NCBI GenBank assembly: GCA_033782935.1
Contig: JAWQEG010001359.1
Location: forward strand, 186,001-250,000
Reading direction: 5' to 3'
Length of the DNA: 64,000 nt
Source: Petrolisthes cinctipes
Lineage: Eukaryota; Arthropoda; Malacostraca; Decapoda; Porcellanidae
A program made the translations under genes and the position numbers. Shown here one piece after another: positions 52,801-64,000 of the stretch (the first letter of the stretch is position 1; each line of letters opens with the position of its first letter). The notes beneath the pieces were generated by a model. The model was given only the letters and a program-made list of their open reading frames with translations, did no database searches and was not told where the DNA came from.

Positions 52801-54604
52801 GCCTGTATTTCGAAAATACTCTAACACGGAGTAGTCATGTACAAATCCCTTCTGGGACCCCTAAATATCGAATTTTCGTGTGTTTTGGGACTGAATTTGA
52901 GATATCGACTTTTTGGCACCTAAAATATCGATTTTGAGCATGTTTTGAGCCTATATTTTGAAAACATTCTAGCACTGAGTAGGCATGTTCAGTTCGCTTC
53001 TGGGACCCCAAAATATCGAATTTTCGGGTGTTTAGGGCCAGAATTTGAGATATAAACGGGTACAGAAGATGAATGCACATATCGACTTTTGGGGACCTAA
53101 AAGATCGATTTTCAGTATGTTTTTGGCCTGTATTTTTAAAATACTCTAACACGGAATAGGCATGTACAGATCGCTTCTGGGACCCCTAAATATCGAATTT
53201 TCGGGTTTTTAGGGCCAGAATTTGAGATATAAACGAGTACAGAAGATGCATGCACATATCGACTTTTGGGCACCTAAAAGATCGATTTTCAGTATGTTTT
53301 TGGCCTGTATTTTGAAAATACTCTAACACGGAGTAGGCATGTACAGATCCCTTCTTGGACCCCTAAATATCGAATTTTCGGGTCTTTTGGGCCTTATTTG
53401 AGATATCTACTTTTTGGCACCTCAAATATCGATTTTTAGCATGTTTTTAGCCTATATTTTGAAAATATTCTAGCACTGAGTAGGCATGTACAGATTGCTT
53501 CTGGGACCCCAAAATATTGAATTTTCGGGTGTTTTTGGGCCAGAATTTGAGATATAAACGGGTACAGAAGATGCATGCACATAACGACTTTTGGGCACCT
53601 AAATGATCGATTTTCAGTATGTTTTTGGCCTGTATTTTGAAAATACTCTAACACGGAGTAGGCATGTACAGATCGCTTCTGGGACCCATAAATATAGAAT
53701 TTTCGGATGTTTTGGGACTGAATTTGAGATATCGACTTTTTGGCACCTAAAAGATCTATTTTTAGCATGTTTTTAGCCTATATTTTGAAAATATTCTAGC
53801 ACTGAGTAGGCATTGCTTCTGGGACCCAAAAATATTGAATTTTCGGGTGTTTTGAGCTTGAATTTGAGATATAAACGGGTACAGAAGATACATGCACATA
53901 TTGACTTTGGGCATCTAAGATATCGATTTTCAGCATGTTTTGGGCATGTATTTTGAAAACACTCTAACACGGAGTAGGCATGTACAGATCCCTTCTGGGA
54001 CCCCTAAATATCGAATTATCGGGTGTTTTGGGACTGAATTTGAGATATCGACTTTTTGGCACCTAAAAGATCGATTTTTAGCATGTTTTTAGCCTATATT
54101 TTGAAAATATTCTAGCACTGAGTAGGCATGTAGAGATTGCTTCTGGGACCCCAAAATATTGAATTTTCGGGTGTTTTGAGCCTGAATTTGAGATATAAAC
54201 GGGTACAGAAGATACATGCACATATTGACTTTAAGCATCTAAAATATCGATTTTCAGCATGTTTTGGGCCTGTATTTTGAAAATACTCTAACACGGAGTA
54301 GGCATGTACAGGTCGCTTCTGGGACCCCTAAATATCGAATTTTCGGGTGTTTTGGGACAGAATTTGAGATATCGACTTTTTGGCACCTAAAAGATCGATT
54401 TTTAGCATGTTTTTTGCCTATATTATGAAAATATTCCAGCACTGAGTAGGCATGTACAGATTGCTTCTGGGACCCAAAGATATTGAATTTTCGGGTGTTT
54501 TGAGCCTGAATTTGAGATATAAACGGGTACAGAAGATACATGCACATATTGACTTTGGGCATCTAAAATATAGATTTTCAGCATGTTTTGGGCATGTATT
54601 TTGA
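49836..54604. repeat. 36-monomer unit U4, lacking seven monomers (4,769 bp)
   Basis: Matches U1 at offset 18,314 (2 x 5,888 + 650 + 5,888) and U3 at offset 5,888 until about 54,300. It then jumps to sequence equivalent to 49,531, with offset 4,769. The loss is 1,119 bp, equal to three L and four 147-bp S monomers (28-34 of the unit). The four-S run is therefore gone. The new join AACACGGAGTAGGCATGTAC followed by AGGTCGCTTC lies at 54,291-54,320. Confidence 0.88.
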
Positions 54605-57600
54605 AAATACTCTAACACGGAGTAGGCATGTACAGATCGCTTCTGGGACCCCTAAATATAGAATTTTCGGGTGTTTTGAGCCTGAATTTGAGATATAAAC
54701 GGGTACTGAAGATGCATGCACATATCGACTTTTGGGCACCTAAAACATCGATTTTGAGCATGTTTTTGGACCTGTATTTTGAAAATACTCTAACACGGAG
54801 TAGGCATGTACAGATCGCTTCTGGGACCCCATAATATCGAATTTTCGGGTGTTTTGGGCCTGAATTTGAGATATCGCCTTTACGCACCTAAAATATCGAT
54901 TTTTAGCATGTTTTGAGCCTATATTTTGAAAATATTCTAGCACTGAGTAGGCATCTACAGATCGCTTCTGGGACCCCATAATATCGAATTTTCGGGTGTT
55001 TTGGGCCTGAATTTGAGATATCGCATTTACGTACCTAAAATATCGATTTTTAGCATGTTTTGAGCCTATATTTTGAAAATATTTTAGCACTGAGTAGGCA
55101 TGTACAGATCGCTTCTGGGACACAAAAATATCGAATTTTCGGGTGTTTTGAGCCTGAATTTGAGATATAAACGGGTACTGAAGATGCATGCACATATCGA
55201 CTTTTGGGCACCTAAAACATCGATTTTGAGCATGTTTTGGGCCTGTATTTTGTAAATACTCTAACACGGAGTAGGCATGTACAGATCGCTTCTGGGACCC
55301 CAAAATATCGAATTTTCGGGTGTTTAGGGCCAGAATTTGAGATATAAACGGGTACAGAAGATGAATGCACATATCGACTTTTGGGCACCAAAAAGATCGA
55401 TTTTCAGTATGTTTTTGGCCTGTATTTTGAAAATACTCTAACACGGAGTAGGCATGTACAGATCCCTTCTGGGACCCCTAAATATCGAATTTTCGGGTTT
55501 TTTGGACTGAATTTGAGATATCGACTTTTTGGCACCTAAAAGATCGATTTTTAGCATGTTTTTACCATATATTTTGAAAATATTCTAACACTGAGTAGGC
55601 ATGTACAGATTGCTTCTGGGACCCCAAAATATTGAATTTTCGGGTGTTTTGAGCCTGAATTTGAGATATAAACGGGTACAGAAGATACATGCACATATTG
55701 ACTTTGGGCATCTAAAATATCGATTTTCAGCATGTTTTGGGCATGTATTTTGAAAATACTCTAACAGCGAGTAGGCATGTACAGATCGCTTCTGGGACCC
55801 CAAAATATCGAATTTTCGGGTGTTTTGGGCCTAAATTTGAGATATCGTCTTTTTGGCACCTAAAATATCGATTTTTAGCATGTTTTTAGCCTATATTTTT
55901 TAAATGTTTTAGCACTGAGTAGGCATGTACAGATTGCTTCTGGGACCCCAAAATATTGAATTTTCGGGTGTTTTGAGCCTGAATTTGAGATATAAACGGG
56001 TACAGAAGATACATGCACAAATTGACTTTGGGCACCTAAAACATCGATTTTGAGCATGTTTTTGGGCCTGTATTTTGAAAATACTCTAACACGGAGTAGG
56101 CATGTACAGATAGCTTCTGGGACCCAATAATATCGAATTTTCGGGTGTTTTGGGCCTGAATTTGAGATATCGCCTTTACGCACCTAAAATATCGATTTTT
56201 AGCATGTTTTGAGCCTATATTTTGAAAATATTCTCGCACTGAGTAGGCATGTACAGATCGCTTCTGGGACCCAAAAATATCGAGTTTTCGGGTGTTTTGA
56301 GCCTGAATTTGAGATATAAACGGGTACAGAAGATGCATGCACATATCGACTTTTAGGAACCTAAAATATCGATTTTGAGCATGTTTTGAACCTATATTTT
56401 GAAAACATTCTAGCACTGACTAGGCATGTACAGATCGCTTCTGGGACCCCCAAATATCGAATTTTAGGGTGTTTAGGGCCAGAATTTGAGATATAAACGG
56501 GTACAGAAGATGTATGCACATATCGACTTTAGAGCACCTAAAAGATCGATTTTCAGTATGTTTTTGGCCTGTATTTCGAAAATACTCTAACACGGAGTAG
56601 TCATGTACAAATCCCTACTGGGACCCCTAAATAAAGAATTTTCGTGTGTTTTGGGACTGAATTTGAGATATCGACTTTTTGGCACCTAAAATATCGATTT
56701 TGAGCATGTTTAGAGCCTATATTTTGAAAACATTCTAGCACTGAGTAGGCATGTTCAGTTCGCTTCTGGGACCCCAAAATATCGAATTTTCGGGTGTTTA
56801 GGGCCAGCATTTGAGATATAAACGGGTACAGAAGATGAATGCACATATCAACTTTTGGGGACCTAAAAGATCGATTTTCAGTATGTTTTTGGCTTGTATT
56901 TTTAAAATACTCTAACACGGAATAGGCATGTACAGATCGCTTCTGGGACCCCTAAATATCGAATTTTCGGGTTTTTAGGGCCAGAATTTGAGATATAAAC
57001 GAGTACAGAAGATGCATGCATATATCGACTTTTGGGCACCTAAAAGATCGATTTTCAGTATGTTTTTGGCCTGTATTTTGAAAATACTCTAACACGGAGT
57101 AGGCATGTACAGATCCCTTCTTGGACCCCTAAATATCGAATTTTCGGGTCTTTTGGGCCTTATTTGAGATATCTACTTTTTGGCACCTCAAATATCGATT
57201 TTTAGCATGTTTTTAGCCTATATTTTGAAAATATTCTAGCACTGAGTAGGCATGTACAGATTGCTTCTGGGACCCCAAAATATTGAATTTTCGGGTGTTT
57301 TTGGGCCAGAATTTGAGATATAAACGGGTACAGAAGATGCATGCACATAACGACTTTTGGGCACCTAAATGATCGATTTTCAGTATGTTTTTGGCCTGTA
57401 TTTTGAAAATACTCTAACACGGAGTAGGCATGTACAGATCGCTTCTGGGACCCCTAAATATATAATTTTCGGATGTTTTGGGACTGAATTTGAGATATCG
57501 ACTTTTTGGCACCTAAAAGATATATTTTTAGCATGTTTTTAGCCTATATTTTGAAAATATTCTAGCACTGAGTAGGTATGTACAGATTGCTTCTGGGACC

Positions 57601-58378
57601 CAAAAATATTGAATTTTCGGGTGTTTTGAGTTTGAATTTGAGATATAAACGGGTACAGAAGATACATGCACATATTGACTTTGGGCATCTAAGATATCGA
57701 TTTTCATCATGTTTTGGGCATGTATTTTGAAAACGCTCTAACACGGAGTAGGCATGTACAGATCCCTTCTAGGGCCCCTAAATATCGAATTATCGGGTGT
57801 TTTGGGACTGAATTTGAGATATCGACTTTTTGGCACCTAAAAGATCGATTTTTAGCATGTTTTTAGCCTATATTTTGAAAATATTCTAGCACTGAGTAGG
57901 CATGTAGAAATTGCTTCTGGGACCCCAAAATATTGAATTTTCGGGTGTTTTGAGCCTGAATTTGAGATATAAACGGGTACAGATGACACATGCACATATT
58001 GACTTTAAGCATCTAAAATATCGATTTTCAGCATGTTTTGGGCCTGTATTTTGAAAATACTCTAACACGGAGTAGGCATGTACAGGTCGCTTCTGGGACC
58101 CCTAAATATCGAATTTTCGGGTGTTTTGGGACAGAATTTGAGATATCGACTTTTTGGCACCTAAAAGATCGATTTTTAGCATGTTTTTTGCCTATATTAT
58201 GAAAATATTCCAGCACTGAGTAGGCATGTACAGATTGCTTCTGGGACCCAAAGATATATAATTTTCGGGTGTTTTGAGCCTGATTTTGAGATATAAACGG
58301 GTACAGAAGATACATGCACATATTGACTTTGGGCATCTAAAATATCGATTTTCAGCATGTTTTGGGCATGTATTTTGA
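54605..58378. repeat. 36-monomer derivative U5 (23 monomers, 3,774 bp)
   Basis: The length is exactly 5,888 - 1,003 - 1,119 + 8. The 1,003-bp loss (six monomers) lies near 55,800, where CCCCAAAATATCGAATTTT meets GGGCCTAAATTTGAGATATC. The 1,119-bp loss is the same junction as in U4, near 58,080. The +8 reflects absence of the 8-bp deletion in monomer 25: GTAGGTATGTACAGATTGC is intact near 57,573. More private substitutions occur here than in U1-U4, for example CCCTTCTAGGGCCCC near 57,765. Confidence 0.86.
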
Positions 58379-60324
58379 AAATACTCTAACACGGAGTAGG
58401 CATGTATAGATCGCTTCTGGGACCCCTAAATATAGAATTTTCGGGTGTTTTGAGCCTGAATTTGAGATATAAACGGGTACTGAAGATGCATGCACATATT
58501 GAGTTTTGGGCACCTAAAACATCGATTTTGAGCATGTTTTTGGACCTGTATTTTGAAAATACTCTAACACGGAGTAGGCATGTACAGATCGCTTCTGGGA
58601 CCCCATAATATCGAATTTTCGGGTGTTTTGGGCCTGAATTTGAGATATCGCCTTTACGCACCTAAAATATCGATTTTTAGCATGTTTTGAGCCTATATTT
58701 TGAAAATATTCTAGCACTGAGTAGGCATCTACAGATCGCTTCTGGGACCCTATAATATCGAATTTTCGGGTGTTTTGGGCCTGAATTTGAGATATCGCAT
58801 TTACGTACCTAAAATATCGATTTTTAGCATGTTTTGAGCCTATATTTTGAAAATATTCTAGCACTGAGTAGGCATGTACAGATCGCTTCTGGGACACAAA
58901 AATATAGAATTTTCGGGTGTTTTGAGCCTGAATTTGAGATATAAACGGGTACTGAAGATGCATGCACATATCGACTTTTGGGCACCTAAAACATCGATTT
59001 TGAGCATGTTTTGGGCCTGTATTTTGTAAATACTCTAACAAGGAGTAGGCATGTACAGATCGCTTCTGGGACCCCAAAATATCGAATTTTCGGGTGTTTA
59101 GGGCCAGAATTTGAGATATAAACGGGTACAGAAGATGAATGCACATATCGACTTTTGGGCACCAAAAAGATCGATTTTCAGTATGTTTTTGGCCTGTATA
59201 TTGAAAATACTCTAACACGGAGTAGGCATGTACAGATCCCTTCTGGGACCCCTAAATATCGAATTTTCGGGTTTTTTGGACTGAATTTGAGATATCGACT
59301 TTTTGGCACCTAAAAGATCGATTTTTAGCATGTTTTTACCCTATATTTTGAAAATATTCTAACACTGAGTAGGCATGTACAGATTGCTTCTGGGACCCCA
59401 AAATATTGAATTTTCGGGTGTTTTGAGCCTGAATTTGAGATATAAACGGGTACTGAAGATGCATGCACATATCGACTTTTGGGCACCTAAAACATCGATT
59501 TTGAGCATGTTTTTGGACCTGTATTTTGAAAATACTCTAACACGGAGTAGGCATGTACAGATCGCTTCTGGGACCCCATAATATCGAATTTTCGGGTGTT
59601 TTGGGCCTGAATTTGAGATATCGCCTGTACGCACCTAAAATATCGATTTTTAGCATGTTTTGAGCCTATATTTTGAAAATATTCTAGCACTGAGTAGGCA
59701 TCTACAGATCGCTTCTGGGACCCCATAATATCGAATTTTCGGGTGTTTTGGGACTGAATTTGAGATATCGCATTTACGTACCTAAAATATCGATTTTTAG
59801 CATGTTTTGAGCCTATATTTTGAAAATATTCTAGCACTGAGTAGGCATGTACAGATCGCTTCTGGGACACAAAAATATCGAATTTTCGGGTGTTTTGAGC
59901 CTGAATTTGAGATATAAACGGGTACTGAAGATGCATGCACATATCGACTTTTGGGCACCTAAAACATCGATTTTGAGCATGTTTTGGGCCTGTATTTTGT
60001 AAATACTCTAACACGGAGTAGGCATGTACAGATCGCTTCTGGGACCCCAAAATAACGAATTTTCGGGTGTTTAGGGCCAGAATTTGAGATATAAACGGGT
60101 ACAGAACATGAATGCACATATCGACTTTTGGGCACCAAAAAGATCGATTTTCAGTATGTTTTTGGCCTGTATTTTGAAAATACTCTAACACGGAGTAGGC
60201 ATGTACAGATCCCTTCTGGGACCCCTAAATATCGAATTTTCGGGTTTTTTGGACTGAATTTGAGATATCGACTTTTTGGCACCTAAAAGATCGATTTTTA
60301 GCATGTTTTTACCCTATATTTTGA
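58379..60324. repeat. Two tandem 6-monomer units (973 bp each)
   Basis: 58,379-59,351 and 59,352-60,324 both carry monomers 1-6 of the 36-monomer unit, at offset 973. The start of the second is a hybrid of monomer 7 (CTAACACTGAGTAGG, GATTGCTTCTGG, AAAATATTG) and monomer 1 (GGGTACTGAAGATGC). Differences include ATATTGAGTTTTGGG near 58,497 and CGCCTGTACGCACC near 59,620. Confidence 0.88.
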
Positions 60325-60648
60325 AAATATTCTAACACTGAGTAGGCATGTACAGATTGCTTCTGGGACCCCAAAATATTGAATTTTCGGGTGTTTTGAG
60401 CCTGAATTTGAGATATAAACGGGTACAGAAGATACATGTACATATCGCCTTCGGGCATCTAAAATATCGATTATCAGCTTGTTTTGGGCATGTATTTTGA
60501 AAATATTCTAGCACTGAGTAGGCATGTACAGATCGCTTCTGGGACCCCATAATATCGAATTTTCGGGTGTTTTGGGACTGAATTTGAGATATCGACTTTT
60601 TGGCACCTAAAAGATCGATTTTTAGCATGTTTTTAGCCTATATTTTGA
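60325..60648. repeat. Two linking monomers (176 + 148 bp)
   Basis: An L monomer equivalent to number 7, with ATCGCCTTCGGGC and GATTATCAGCTTG, is followed by an S monomer whose front resembles number 8 (CCCATAATATCG) and whose rear is the ordinary 148-bp type. It joins the 6-monomer units to the next tandem pair. Confidence 0.82.
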
Positions 60649-62592
60649 AAATATTCTAGCACTGAGTAGGCATGTACAGATTGCTTCTGGGACCCCAAAA
60701 TATTGAATTTTCGGGTGTTTTGAGCCTGAATTTGAGATATAAACGGGTACAGAAGATACATGCACATATTGACTTTAAGCATCTAAAATATCGATTTTCA
60801 GCATGTTTTGGGCCTGTATTTTGAAAATACTCTAACACGGAGTAGGCATGTACAGGTCGCTTCTGGGACCCCTAAATATCGAATTTTCGGGTGTTTTGGG
60901 ACAGAATTTGAGATATCGACTTTTTTTCACCTAAAAGATCGATTTTTAGCATGTTTTTTGCCTATATTATGAAAATATTCCAGCACTGAGTAGGCATGTA
61001 CAGATTGCTTCTGGGACCCAAAGATATATAATTTTCGGGTGTTTTGAGCCTGAATTTGAGATATAAACGGGTACAGAAGATACATGCACATATTGACTTT
61101 GGGCATCTAAAATATCGATTTTCAGCATGTTTTGGGCATGTATTTTGAAAATACTCTAACACGGAGTAGGCATGTACAGATCGCTTCTGGGACCCCTAAA
61201 TATAGAATTTTCGGGTGTTTTGAGCCTGAATTTGAGATATAAACGGGTACTGAAGATGCATGCACATATCGACTTTTGGGCACCTAAAACATCGATTTTG
61301 AGCATGTTTTTGGGCCTGTATTTTGAAAATACTCTAACACGGAGTAGGCATGTACAGATCGCTTCTGGGACCCCATAATATCGAATTTTCGGGTGTTTTG
61401 GGCTTGAATTTGAGATATCGCCTTTACGCACCTAAAATATCGATTTTTAGCATGTTTTGAGCCTATATTCTGAAAATATTCTAGCACTGAGTAGGCATCT
61501 ACAGATCGCTTCTGGGACCCCATAATATCGAATTTTCGGGTGTTTTGGGCCTGAATTTGAGATATCGCATTTACGTATCTAAAATATCGATTTTTAGCAT
61601 GTTTTGAGCCTATATTTTGAAAATATTCTAGCACTGAGTAGGCATGTACAGATTGCTTCTGGGACCCCAAAATATTGAATTTTCGGGTGTTTTGAGCCTG
61701 AATTTGAGATATAAACGGGTACAGAAGATACATGCACATATTGACTTTAAGCATCTAAAATATCGATTTTCAGCATGTTTTGGGCCTGTATTTTGAAAAT
61801 ACTCTAACACGGAGTAGGCATGTACAGGTCGCTTCTGGGACCCCTAAATATCGAATTTTCGGGTGTTTTGGGACAGAATTTGAGATATCGACTTTTTGGC
61901 ACCTAAAAGATCGATTTTTAGCATGTTTTTTGCCTATATTATGAAAATATTCCAGCACTGAGTAGGCATGTACAGATTGCTTCTGGGACCCAAAGATACT
62001 GAATTTTCGGGTGTTTTGAGCCTGAATTTGTGATATAAACGGGTACAGAAGATACATGCACATATTGACTTTGGGCATCTAAAATATCGATTTTCAGCAT
62101 GTTTTGGGCATGTATTTTGAAAATACTCTAACACGGAGTAGGCATGTACAGATCGCTTCTGGGACCCCTAAATATAGAATTTTCGGGTGTTTTGAGCCTG
62201 AATTTGAGATATAAACGGGTACTGAAGATGCATGCACATATCGACTTTTGGGCACCTAAAACAACGATTTTGAGCATGTTTTTGGGCCAGTATTTTGAAA
62301 ATACTCTAACACGGAGTAGGTATGTACAGATCGCTTCTGGGACCCCATAATATCGAATTTTCGGGTGTTTTGGGCTTGAATTTGAGATATCGCCTATACG
62401 CACCTAAAATATCGATTTTTAGCATGTTTTGAGGCTATATTTTGAAAATATTCTAGCACTGAGTAGGCATCTACAGATCGCTTCTGGGACCCCATAATAT
62501 CGAATTTTCGGGTGTTTTGGGCCTGAATTTGAGATATCGCATTTACGTAACTAAAATATCGATTTTTAGCATGTTTTGAGCCTATATTTTGA
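60649..62592. repeat. Two tandem 6-monomer units of different composition (972 bp each)
   Basis: 60,649-61,620 has monomers of 176, 148, 176, 178, 147 and 147 bp. These correspond to numbers 27, 35, 36, 1, 2 and 3 of the 36-monomer unit with the 1,119-bp loss already present. 61,621-62,592 repeats it at offset 972. Differences include GATTTTTTTCACC near 60,923 in the first and ATTTGTGATATAAAC near 62,029 in the second. The unit length almost equals the neighbouring 973-bp unit although the monomers differ. Confidence 0.88.
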
Positions 62593-64000
62593 AAATATTC
62601 TAGCACTGAGTAGGCATGTACAGATCGCTTCTGGGACCCCAAAATATTGAATTTTCGGGTGTTTTGAGCCTGAATTTGAGATATAAACGGGTACTGAAGA
62701 TGCATGCACATATCGACTTTTGGGCACCTAAAACATCGATTTTGAGCATGTTTTGGGCCTGTATCTTGTAAATACTCTAACACGGAGTAGGCATGTACAG
62801 ATCGCTTCTGGGACCCCAAAATATCGAATTTTTGGGTGTTTAGGGCCAGAATTTGAGATATAAACGGGTACTGAAGATGCATGCACATATCGACTTTTGG
62901 GCATCTAAAACATCGATTTTGAGCATGTTTTTGGCCTGTATTTTGAAAATACTCTAACACGGATTAGGCATGTACAGATCGCTTCTGGGACCCCTAAATA
63001 TCGAATTTTCGGGTGTTTTGGGACTGAATTTGTGATATCGACTTTTTGGCACCTAAAAGATCGATTTTTAGCATGTTTTTTAGCCTTTATTTTGAAAATA
63101 TTCTAGCACTGAGTAGGCATGTTCAGATTGCTTCTGGGACCCCAAAATATCGAATTTTCGGGTGTTTAGGGCCAGAATTTGAGATATAAACCGGTACAGA
63201 AGATGCATGCACATAACGACTTTTGGGCAACTAAATGATCGATTTTCAGTATGTTTTTGGCCTGTATTTTGAAAATACTCTAACACGGAGTAGGCATGTA
63301 CAGATCGTTTCTGGGACCCCAAAATATCGAATTTTCGGGTGTTTTGGGCTTCAATTTGAGATATCGCCTTTACGCACCTAAAATATCGATTTTTAGCATG
63401 TTTTGAGCCTATATTTTGAAAATATTCTAGCACTGAGTAGGCATGTACAGATCGCTTCTGGGACCCAAAAATATTAAATTTTCGGGTGTTTAGAGCCTGA
63501 ATTTGAGATATAAACGAGTACAGAAGATGCATGCACATATCGACTTTTGGGCACCTAAAATATCGATTTTGAGCATTTTTTAAACCTATATTTTAAAAAA
63601 ACATTCTAGCTCTGAGTAGGCATGTACAGATCGCTTCTGGGACCCCAAAATATCGAATTTTCGGGTGTTTAGGGCCTGATTTTGAGATATCGCCTTTACG
63701 CACCTAAAATATCGATTTTTAGCATGTTTTGAGCCTATATTTTGAAAATATTCTAGCACTGAGTAGGCATGTACAGATCGCTTCTGGGACCCAAAAATAT
63801 CGAGTTTTCGGGTGTTTTGAGCTTGAATTTGAGATATAAACGAGTACAGAAGATGCATGCACATATCGACTTTTGGGAACCTAAAAAATCGATTTTGAGC
63901 ATGTTTTGAGCCTATATTTTGAAAACATTCTAGCACTGAGTAGACATGTACAGATCGCTTTTGGGACCCCCAAATATCGAATTTTCGGGTGTTTTGTGCC
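62593..64000. repeat. Mosaic tail of the array, continues beyond the window
   Basis: Still canonical L and S monomers, but in an order not found elsewhere. A monomer-4-like unit is followed by pieces matching about 51.4-51.6 kb (GGATTAGGCATG, TTTGTGATATCGAC, GTTTTTTAGCCTTTATTTTG). After these come units resembling the left-hand family (GAGCATTTTTTAAACC near 63,571) and a run of eight A's at 63,594-63,601. Private changes appear denser than in U1-U4. Confidence 0.8.

Larger units (their letters stand above)
1..64000. repeat. Uninterrupted satellite array, 147-178 bp monomers, head to tail
   Basis: The landmark GTAGGCATGTACAGATCGCT, or a close variant, recurs about every 147 or 177 bases from the first to the last line, always in the same orientation. 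I parsed monomer boundaries explicitly over 4-10 kb, 18-19 kb, 21-25 kb, 31-37 kb, 39-41 kb and 60-62 kb, and every base fell into a monomer. No unique spacer, inversion, transposon or gene was seen. Array scale, monomer length and higher-order structure are typical of eukaryotic centromeric or pericentromeric satellites. That assignment is inference, since nothing here shows CENH3/CENP-A occupancy. The family and species are not recognised. Confidence 0.97.

Noticed and set aside
63594..63601. A-run near the right end as a retroelement poly-A tail
   Set aside because: It is only eight A's at the usual monomer junction, made by two base changes and a short slippage. No element or target duplication adjoins it.
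1..64000. CRISPR array
   Set aside because: Direct repeats are regular, but there are no unique spacers: the intervals between landmarks are themselves repeated. Monomers of 147-178 bp are far longer than CRISPR units, and no cas gene is present.
1..64000. Ribosomal intergenic spacer subrepeats or a tRNA/5S cluster
   Set aside because: No rRNA or 5S coding block, Pol I promoter or Pol III box pair occurs in the 64 kb. The repeats are never interrupted by a conserved gene.
1..64000. Known centromeric satellites (human alpha, Arabidopsis CEN180, rice CentO)
   Set aside because: The lengths are similar, but I could not match the characteristic sequences of these families to the monomer. The resemblance is only in size.

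Overview
The whole 64 kb window is one uninterrupted satellite DNA array. I found no gene, RNA gene, transposon, CRISPR array or unique stretch in it. Every base belongs to a head-to-tail repeat in one orientation, and the array runs off both ends of the window. A long tandem repeat with monomers of about 147-178 bp and multi-kilobase higher-order repeats (HORs) points to a eukaryotic centromere or pericentromere. I do not recognise the family and cannot name the species. A plant or an animal would both fit.

Monomer. There are two length classes: long (L, typically 177 bp, range 176-178) and short (S, 147 or 148 bp). S equals L minus one 29-bp block flanked by the direct repeat ATAT. The 177-bp monomer is itself an old tandem duplication of two diverged halves, 89 bp (A) and 88 bp (B), with matching landmarks in the same order. 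I estimate roughly 390 monomers in the window. A typical L monomer is about 39% GC by hand count.

Layout. (1) 1-4,130: mosaic pieces of the left-hand family. (2) 4,131-14,955: a 33-monomer unit (5,486 bp; 21 L and 12 S) in two tandem copies with no difference at any variant I compared. (3) 14,956-31,521: a transition zone with nested tandem duplications of 10 monomers (1,651 bp) and 16 monomers (2,626 bp), plus a truncated right-hand unit. (4) 31,522 to about 54,600: a 36-monomer HOR (5,888 bp; 20 L and 16 S). It has one full reference copy and three further copies modified by whole-monomer gains and losses (+1,652, -177, -825 and -1,119 bp). (5) 54,605-64,000: increasingly shortened units of 23 and then 6 monomers, ending in a mosaic tail.

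Process. Nearly all differences between units are whole numbers of monomers, and junction monomers are hybrids of two parents. This is the pattern expected from unequal crossing-over or gene conversion between sister arrays. Long open frames on the minus strand (up to 440 codons) arise only because 177 and 147 are multiples of three, so I annotate none as a gene. Boundaries and lengths were counted by hand from recurrent landmarks. Identity statements rest on spot comparison of diagnostic variants, not on a full alignment.
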